Assembly: GCA_009377795.1 (NCBI GenBank)
Contig: WHTJ01000027.1
Span: 1-47,603 of the forward strand
Direction of reading: 5' to 3'
Origin: Propionibacteriales bacterium
Lineage (GTDB): Bacteria > Actinomycetota > Actinomycetes > Propionibacteriales > Nocardioidaceae
DNA: 47,603 nt
The notes under the pieces are model-generated. The model had not been told where the DNA came from and searched no databases. It was given only the letters and a program-made list of their open reading frames with translations. The position numbers and the translations under genes were made by a program. Of the stretch, positions 43,173 to 47,603 are shown in pieces; position 1 is the stretch's first letter, and every line of letters begins with the position of its first letter.

Positions 43173-43232
43173 GGAGATGCGTCCCGCCCTCCCAAGGCGT
43201 ATGACTACCCCTGCAACGCCTGGGAGGTCATC

Positions 43233-43679
43233 GTGTCCATGCCCTGGACCATCGTCCACGTACCGCCGCGGGCCGTCCGATGGACGTGCCCGGAGCCCGG
43301 GTTCAGCCTCACCCACGGACTCGTCGGACTCTGGCGGCATCCGGAGATCGTCATGTTCGACGTCCCCCGTCAACAGGCGGCGGGTTATCTCGGCACGCTG
43401 GCGCGGAGGATCGAGGACGGCGCGGAGTTTCGTCCCGGTCGCGTACTGCACGACCTGCACGAGCACTTCCGCTTCGCGCTGGTCGCGGTGACCGATACCG
43501 CGGTTCTCGGCCGGCTCGCCGCGCGCGCCGGGCGTTCGATCCCGCCGGGTCCCGTCGTGCAGCTGGTCTGGCCGGACATCTGCGGCACCCTGCCGTGGGA
43601 ACACGGCTACGATCCGGCCGTGAGCGGCCTCACGCAGCCGGTACTCGGACCCTGGCCGGGCCGGACACCGCGCGGGTGA
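43233..43679 (+). CDS. DUF4262-like protein
   Basis: A 148-aa soluble protein. FSLTHGLVGLWRHPEIVMFDVP, GRVLHDLHEHFRFALV and the end block QLVWPDICGTLPWEHGYD ... QPVLGPWPG match the DUF4262 pattern (a widespread family of unknown function). GTG 43233 has gggagg 5 nt upstream; ATG 43239 is 11 nt away. The open frame runs further upstream, but that part overlaps the hydrolase promoter on the other strand and is unlike the family. Stand-alone gene divergent from the hydrolase. Confidence 0.82.
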   Translation: MSMPWTIVHVPPRAVRWTCPEPGFSLTHGLVGLWRHPEIVMFDVPRQQAAGYLGTLARRIEDGAEFRPGRVLHDLHEHFRFALVAVTDTAVLGRLAARAGRSIPPGPVVQLVWPDICGTLPWEHGYDPAVSGLTQPVLGPWPGRTPRG

Positions 43680-43745
43680 GCGACGACGACCGGCGTTGTT
43701 GCTCACCGTTGTTGGAAAGACAACCGACTACAGTGGAGCATGACC

Positions 43746-44171
43746 ATGCCCGGGCCGCTGCGGGTGACCCGCGACGTCACGATTCCGGAGCACGAGCTTC
43801 GCTGGCGATTCTCGCGGTCGAGCGGACCGGGCGGGCAGTCGGTCAACACTACCGACTCTCGGGTCGGGCTCAGCTTCGACGTCGTACGGTCCGCGGCGCT
43901 CAGCGATCCGCTGCGCGCCCGAGCGGTCCAACGCCTCGGGGCACGCCTGGTGGACGGCGTGCTCACCGTGGCAGCGTCCGAGCACCGTTCACAGTGGCGC
44001 AACCGCCAGGCCGCCGCCGACCGGCTGGCCGCCGTACTTCGCGATGCCCTGCGCCCACCGTCACGTTCACGCCGGCCGACCCAGCCGACCCGTGGCTCGC
44101 AGCGGCGACGGCTCGACAGCAAGCGCCAGCGTGGTGAGGTCAAGCGGCTCCGCCGCGATCCTGAGGAGTAA
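43746..44171 (+). CDS. arfB: alternative ribosome rescue factor ArfB (peptidyl-tRNA hydrolase)
   Basis: A 141-aa class-I release-factor-like protein (YaeJ/ArfB, ICT1 homologue) that frees ribosomes stalled on mRNAs without a stop codon by hydrolysing peptidyl-tRNA. The catalytic GGQ is at residues 29-31 in SRSSGPGGQSVN, and the basic C-terminal tail (RRRLDSKRQRGEVKRLRR), which enters the empty mRNA channel, is present. ATG 43746 has ggag 7 nt upstream; ATG 43740 adds two residues. The next gene starts 17 nt downstream and may be co-transcribed. Confidence 0.95.
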   Translation: MPGPLRVTRDVTIPEHELRWRFSRSSGPGGQSVNTTDSRVGLSFDVVRSAALSDPLRARAVQRLGARLVDGVLTVAASEHRSQWRNRQAAADRLAAVLRDALRPPSRSRRPTQPTRGSQRRRLDSKRQRGEVKRLRRDPEE

Positions 44172-44188
44172 CGCGTACGTGAGGCAAA

Positions 44189-44794
44189 ATGGTGCGGGTG
44201 ACGACTCCACGACCGCGCCGGCCGGCGATGCCGGGCGCCGACCTCTTCGACGAGGTGCCCGGAGGCGACGACCCCGCGCTGCGAGCCGAGATCGCGCATC
44301 GCAGCGCGACGCTCCTGGTGCGCGGAGCCCGCTACGCCGAGGACCAGGCGGTCGTGGAGCGGATCGTGCATCTCGCGGACGACCAGGGCCTCGACACGGT
44401 CGCCGACCTCTGGGCCGACTCCCCCGCCGACTCGCTCCCCGGTGCGTTATGGCGGCTCTACCTGCTCCGCTCGTGGGTGCAGTCCGACCCGGGAGGCGCG
44501 GCGCGCCAGTTCGACGCCGGACGCCGGCACGCCCCGGTGCACGAGGTGGTCGCCGGGGTCGTGGACCCGCCGGGTGCGGACGAGGTACGCGAGCTCACCG
44601 ACACCGTCCTGCGCGGTGTCGCCCAAGGCGACCTCGCCACCACGCTCGACCGGGCCGCCGCATTCGCCCGGATCGTCGCCGCCGGACGGGCCGAGCTGGA
44701 GGACACGTCGGCCGACGCCGCCGCCCGGCTGGTCGGTCTCGCGGAGCAGCTCGCGTCCGCCGCGCGCGCCGAGCGCGCCGGCCGGCTCAGCTGA
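44189..44794 (+). CDS. conserved actinobacterial protein of unknown function
   Basis: A 201-aa helical soluble protein without signal or membrane segment. Recognisable conserved stretches: LVRGARYAEDQAVVERIVHLADDQGLDTVADLWADS, LPGALWRLYLLRSWV, and VVAGVVDPPGADEVRELTDTVLRGVA. From memory, proteins with these blocks occur across actinobacteria and are sometimes mislabelled as RNA polymerase beta subunit; nothing here supports that label. ATG 44189 follows gagg by 4 nt; GTG 44192 and 44198 are alternatives. It is 17 nt after arfB. No function proposed. Confidence 0.8.
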   Translation: MVRVTTPRPRRPAMPGADLFDEVPGGDDPALRAEIAHRSATLLVRGARYAEDQAVVERIVHLADDQGLDTVADLWADSPADSLPGALWRLYLLRSWVQSDPGGAARQFDAGRRHAPVHEVVAGVVDPPGADEVRELTDTVLRGVAQGDLATTLDRAAAFARIVAAGRAELEDTSADAAARLVGLAEQLASAARAERAGRLS

Positions 44795-44804
44795 CCCGAT
44801 CCCC

Positions 44805-44930
44805 CTCGCGCCGGACATTGGCGCACCCTCACCACGAGCCGTCCACCCTCCTCACGCCGGACATTGGCGCAATCTCGCCGCGAGCCGTCCACACCTCTCG
44901 CGCCCGAGATTGCACATCTGGCCGTCCTCC
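44805..44930. repeat. 46-bp tandem repeat, 2.7 units
   Basis: Units 1 and 2 share gccggacattggcgca and cgagccgtccac with few differences; unit 3 keeps ctcgcgcc at the start and ccgtcc further on but replaces the middle by the gagattgcacatctgg motif. It starts 11 nt after the stop of the unassigned 201-aa gene. Confidence 0.7.
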
Positions 44931-45034
44931 AAGCGCCGGTCTCATCCCGGGTCGATGTCACCCCGCCCCGGCGGCCCGGTGGACGGCACCCGGTAGGCTG
45001 GCGCGTGCGCCGGACCGCGGTAGCCCCGGGTCCC

Positions 45035-45056
45035 AAAAAACGCCGCTAAGAGCGGC
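45035..45056 (-). terminator. intrinsic terminator of psuG
   Basis: On the minus strand the stem gccgct-ctt-agcggc (45056-45042) is followed by g and six T residues (45040-45035). This is the only classical hairpin plus U-run terminator in the window, 79 nt after the psuG stop. Confidence 0.8.
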
Positions 45057-45134
45057 CACGCGCCGTGAGGCGCTCCCCGGTCCGGCGCAACCTTCTCTCC
45101 TCCGCCGCATCCTCGCTGACCGTGACGTTCTCGC

Positions 45135-46061
45135 TCAGCGCGGAGTGCTGGCCGTCCGGGCGTGTGCATGCGCGATCCGCCCGGCCAGCTCGGCGTTCGC
45201 GAGCACCAGCTGAACGTTCGACCGGAGGCTGGTGCCACGCGTGTGCTCATGGAAGTACGCGAGCAGGAACGGCGTCACGTCCTTGCCGGACGCGCCCGCG
45301 GCGGCCATCGCCTCCAGCGCGTCGGACAGCGTCTCGTCATGCAGTCTCCGGTCCATCTCGGCGTCCTCGGAGATCGGGTTCGCGACCACGAGCGCCTGCC
45401 GGAGCCCGAGCCGGTCCCGCATCCGCATGATCTCCGCGACCTGGTCCGGATCGTCGACGGTCCAGGGCACGTCGTACCCCGACTCCCGGACATAGAACCC
45501 CGGGAACGAGCGCGTCCGATACCCCAGGACCGCGACCGAGAGGGTCTCCAGCCGTTCCAACGTGGCTCGCACGTCCAGGATCGACTTCACGCCCGCACAG
45601 ACGACGGTGGTGGGTGCGCTCGCGAGCGCGGGCAGGTCTGCGGACTCGTCCCAGGTCTCGCCCGCGTTGCGGTGTACGCCGCCCAACCCGCCGGTCGCGA
45701 ACACCCGGATTCCGGCCCGCCACGCGAGCAGGGAGGTCGATGCCACGGTCGTGGCGCCGAGCCCGCCACCGGCCAGCACCGGAGACAGGTCCCGAATGCT
45801 GGCTTTGACCACACCCGACTCGGTCGCGACCCGCTCCAGCAGGCCGTCGTCCAGCCCCACCCGTACCGCGCCGTCGGCCACGGCGATCGTCGCGGGTACC
45901 GCGCCGCCCGCACGCACCTGCGCCTCGATCCGGCGGGCCACCTCCGCGCTGTGACCGGAGTCCAGCCCGTGGCTGATGATGGTCGACTCCAGCGCGACGA
46001 CACCGCGACCCTCGGCGAGCGCGTCCGCGACCTCGTCGCTCATCCGCAGCGGCGGCTCCAC
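45135..46061 (-). CDS. psuG: pseudouridine-5'-phosphate glycosidase
   Basis: A 308-aa enzyme that splits pseudouridine 5'-phosphate into uracil and ribose 5-phosphate. Seen: the N-terminal VVALESTIISHGL block, VPATIAVADGAVRVGL, the lysine of VVKASIRDL, FATGGLGGVHR, and VCAGVKSILDVRATLERLETLSVAVLGY with the second active-site lysine; all match PsuG. GTG 46061 has TAGTGT 6 nt upstream and no Shine-Dalgarno, so it is probably leaderless. It is divergent from the kinase gene with a 24-nt gap. The pair completes pseudouridine degradation. Confidence 0.95.
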   Translation of the reverse strand: MEPPLRMSDEVADALAEGRGVVALESTIISHGLDSGHSAEVARRIEAQVRAGGAVPATIAVADGAVRVGLDDGLLERVATESGVVKASIRDLSPVLAGGGLGATTVASTSLLAWRAGIRVFATGGLGGVHRNAGETWDESADLPALASAPTTVVCAGVKSILDVRATLERLETLSVAVLGYRTRSFPGFYVRESGYDVPWTVDDPDQVAEIMRMRDRLGLRQALVVANPISEDAEMDRRLHDETLSDALEAMAAAGASGKDVTPFLLAYFHEHTRGTSLRSNVQLVLANAELAGRIAHAHARTASTPR

Positions 46062-46067
46062 GCATGC

Positions 46068-46077
46068 ACACTAGCCT
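46068..46077. promoter_or_regulatory. overlapping divergent -10 elements of psuG and psuK
   Basis: The ten bases ACACTAGCCT carry TAGTGT on the minus strand (46073-46068, 6 nt before GTG 46061) and TAGCCT on the plus strand (46072-46077, 8 nt before ATG 46086). The hexamers share two base pairs, so both polymerases cannot bind at once. Confidence 0.5.
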
Positions 46078-46085
46078 GACCCATC

Positions 46086-46910
46086 ATGCTGATCTGCGCG
46101 GTGGGCGATCTGGCACTGGACGTCCACGTCGCGGCGCCGACCGGTCTGCACCCGGACGACGACGCGCCCTCGAGTATCCGGCTCGCACCAGGCGGCCAGG
46201 GCGCCAACGTCGCGACCTGGGTAACCCATCTCGGCGGCCGGGCCCGCCTGCACGGTCCGCGTACGACGGACGACGTGGGCACGCTGGTCGAGAGCCGGCT
46301 CCGGCACCAGGGAGTCGAGGTGGTCGGCCGGCGACTCGACACCGGGTTCCCGGCCGTCGTGTCCCTGGTCGTCGGCGGCGAACGCACCCTGGCATCCGAC
46401 CCGGGAGACCTGGCCTGGATCGAGGACGTCGGAACCGACCCGACCTGGTTGCGGGGCGCCGACTGGCTCTATCTGTCCGGTTATCCGCTGCTGCGCGGTG
46501 CTCCGGATCCGTTCCTGCGGGTTCGCCACGCCGTACGGTGCCGGGTGGCGGTCGACCTGTCCTCGGCCTCGATGCTTCGCGACTACGGCGCCGAGAGATT
46601 CGCCGGATTCCTCGATTCGCTGGACCCGCACACGGTGTTCGCGACGACCTCGGAGTGGCGGCTCCTGGGTCTCGACGCCGCGGACGTCCCCTGGGACGTC
46701 GTACTCAAGGAGGGCGCACACGGAGCGTCGCTCCATCGGCGCGGAACCACCGAGCACGCGGCGTCGGCGGCGTCCGTGGTGGTGGACGTGACCGGAGCCG
46801 GCGACGCCCTCGCGGCCGGATACATGCTCCGAGGCCTGGCGCTGGCCACGGCCGCGGCCGCCGAATGCGTCGGGCAGGTCGGCGCGCAGCCGCCGGTCAC
46901 CGGGCCCTGA
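46086..46910 (+). CDS. psuK: PfkB-family sugar kinase, probable pseudouridine kinase
   Basis: A 274-aa ribokinase-fold kinase. Seen: the substrate-binding PGGQGANVATWVTHLGG near residue 35 and the catalytic DVTGAGDALAAGY (anion hole and catalytic Asp) near residue 240. It is short for the family but both key regions are present. Divergence from psuG points to phosphorylation of pseudouridine to the 5'-phosphate; ribokinase or another nucleoside kinase is the alternative, so the symbol is context-based. ATG 46086 lacks a Shine-Dalgarno; TAGCCT is 8 nt upstream, the same arrangement as for the sulfotransferase gene. Confidence 0.87.
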   Translation: MLICAVGDLALDVHVAAPTGLHPDDDAPSSIRLAPGGQGANVATWVTHLGGRARLHGPRTTDDVGTLVESRLRHQGVEVVGRRLDTGFPAVVSLVVGGERTLASDPGDLAWIEDVGTDPTWLRGADWLYLSGYPLLRGAPDPFLRVRHAVRCRVAVDLSSASMLRDYGAERFAGFLDSLDPHTVFATTSEWRLLGLDAADVPWDVVLKEGAHGASLHRRGTTEHAASAASVVVDVTGAGDALAAGYMLRGLALATAAAAECVGQVGAQPPVTGP

Positions 46911-46970
46911 TCATCCGGCGGTACGCCGGGCCCCGTTCGCGGTGTCGCGACGCATCGGCAAGATGGACTC

Positions 46971-47381
46971 ATGGACATCGACGAAGCGCTCGAGTTCGTG
47001 CGGCACCACCACCGCGCCGTGTGCGTGACCCGGAGACCGGACGGTCTGCCTGCCACCTCACCGGTCCTGGCCGGTGTCAACGGCGAGGGACACGTGATCG
47101 TGAGCACCCGTGAGACGGCGTACAAGGTCTCGCACGTGCGACACGAACCTCACGTGGCCCTGTGTGTGTTCAACAACGCCTTCTTCGGCGACTGGGTCCA
47201 GGTCGAAGGTGAGGCGGAGGTCGTGCCGCTGCCCGAGGCCATGGACGGGCTGATCGAGTACTACCGCGGAATCTCCGGCGACCACCCCGACTGGGAGGAG
47301 TACCGCGCCGCGATGGTGAAGGAGCGGCGGGTGCTCTTGCGGATCGACGTCAGCCGGGTCGGCCCGCAGCTGACCGGTTAG
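46971..47381 (+). CDS. PPOX-class F420-dependent oxidoreductase-like protein
   Basis: A 136-aa split-barrel flavin/F420-binding protein. The pattern HRAVCVTRRPDGLPATSPVLAGV, VSTRETAYKVSHVRHEPHVALCV and DWVQVEGEAEVVPLPEAMDGL is that of the pyridoxamine-5'-phosphate-oxidase-like proteins of actinobacteria, many of which use coenzyme F420. The full length fits the small Rv1155-type group. F420 rather than FMN use is inferred from the group. ATG 46971 is the start; no Shine-Dalgarno and no clear -10 is visible in the 60 nt before it. Confidence 0.9.
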   Translation: MDIDEALEFVRHHHRAVCVTRRPDGLPATSPVLAGVNGEGHVIVSTRETAYKVSHVRHEPHVALCVFNNAFFGDWVQVEGEAEVVPLPEAMDGLIEYYRGISGDHPDWEEYRAAMVKERRVLLRIDVSRVGPQLTG

Positions 47382-47492
47382 TTGCCCGGCGGCGGCCCGC
47401 TTGGGTTCGTGGACCTTGAGACCGGTTCGTCGACCACTCGTCGCGACGCGCCTACCGTCACAACTCGAGGTCGCGCGAACGCCGTTTCGGCG

Positions 47493-47603
47493 CTAGGCGA
47501 GGTCGAGGGCCCAGTGCTCGAAGGTGTTCCTCACCCGCATGCCGACGTGCTCGTACAGGCCCAACGCCCCGGTACGCGAATCCGTCGAGAGCTCACCGCG
47601 CTT
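47493..47603 (-). CDS. GNAT acetyltransferase, C-terminal fragment at window edge
   Basis: The last 36 codons and TAG stop of a minus-strand gene that continues beyond the window. STDSRTGALGLYEHVGMRVR followed by FEHWALDL is the typical C-terminal acetyl-CoA-domain end of GNAT proteins (the N-x-G-A-x-x-L-Y-E-x-x-G-F/M type block). The substrate cannot be inferred from the fragment. It converges on the PPOX gene; the 111 nt between them hold no clear gene. Confidence 0.75.
   Translation of the reverse strand, partial: KRGELSTDSRTGALGLYEHVGMRVRNTFEHWALDLA

Larger units (their letters stand above)
44795..45134. other. 340-nt intergenic region with tandem repeats
   Basis: No gene seen. Contents in order: a 46-bp tandem repeat (44805-44850, 44851-44896, partial third unit from 44897), the cgagattgcacatctggccg motif at 44904-44924 shared with 20052-20103, the psuG terminator at 45035-45056, and a copy of the GAGAACGTC motif (minus strand, 45115-45133). 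Confidence 0.6.

Noticed and set aside
43203-43232. longer N-terminus for the DUF4262-like protein
   Set aside because: The extension is the reverse side of the hydrolase promoter and start; the Shine-Dalgarno points to GTG 43233.
44805-44930. CRISPR array
   Set aside because: Only 2.7 units, contiguous with no spacers, and no cas genes in the window.

Overview
The window is a 47.6 kb stretch of a high-GC Gram-positive chromosome. Its gene set points to an actinomycete, most likely from the Propionibacteriales (Nocardioidaceae/Kribbella/Actinopolymorpha side). Evidence: sepH, DUF4193, DUF3710, DUF3159, DUF5998 and DUF7455 genes, the ceoB-ceoC / OB-fold / dut / suhB neighbourhood known from Mycobacterium and Streptomyces, frequent GTG and TTG starts, overlapping stop/start codons, and hairpin terminators mostly without U-runs. 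I see no phage, IS element, CRISPR array, rRNA or complete tRNA.

Layout. 1-2.8 kb: a HIT hydrolase, then a minus-strand ESX-like cassette (two consecutive large proteins in one frame split by a single stop, then a WXG100-like protein). 2.9-7.7 kb: a TauE/SafE permease coupled to aconitase acnA, and an atypical sulfotransferase. 7.8-13.4 kb: a potassium block (RCK protein, TrkH/KtrB channel, KimA-like APC permease, divergent ceoB-ceoC). 13.4-19.3 kb: DUF3159, OB-fold, DUF3710 and dut in one operon, DUF3093, DUF4235, DUF4193, suhB and hemH. 19.4-24.5 kb: DUF6328, a repeat-bearing intergenic region, sepH, a two-domain SDR/acyl-CoA reductase-like protein and a decayed AbiEi/DUF559 gene flanked by a 37-bp repeat. 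24.5-30.6 kb: one minus-strand operon: GNAT/acyl-CoA-ligase acetyltransferase, DUF5998, alkaline phosphatase-like, thymidine kinase, a mini-ORF, sulfurtransferase. 30.8-35.8 kb: parC, a second mini-ORF, lprG-like lipoprotein and a P55-like MFS lipid exporter. 35.8-41.3 kb: a fused molybdenum hydroxylase, a rhomboid protease and parE. 41.6-47.6 kb: DUF7455, DUF456, alpha/beta hydrolase, DUF4262, arfB, an unassigned conserved gene, a divergent psuG/psuK pair, an F420-type PPOX protein and the C-terminus of a GNAT protein.

How the genes work together. Potassium uptake is concentrated in one block, with three RCK subunits available to gate TrkH. The dut and hemH/suhB groups are core nucleotide, haem and inositol-phosphate housekeeping. 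parC and parE (topoisomerase IV) converge on a block holding the lipoprotein/MFS pair, which in mycobacteria moves triacylglycerides and lipoglycans across the envelope.

The most interesting signal is a pair of homologous 20-23 codon mini-ORFs sharing the pattern T-C-x-x-A-H-x-x-H-D-T-W. One precedes the sulfurtransferase, the other the lprG-like lipoprotein. Each has its own Shine-Dalgarno sequence, and each stop codon overlaps the start codon of the downstream gene. They may be Cys-sensing attenuator peptides, small metal-binding proteins or a structured 5' RNA. Other notable signals are a repeated TANNNT-N6-8-ATG/GTG arrangement that predicts leaderless mRNAs, several short intergenic repeat families, and unusually strong hairpins inside the sulfotransferase gene, between parE and the rhomboid gene, and between pat and parC.
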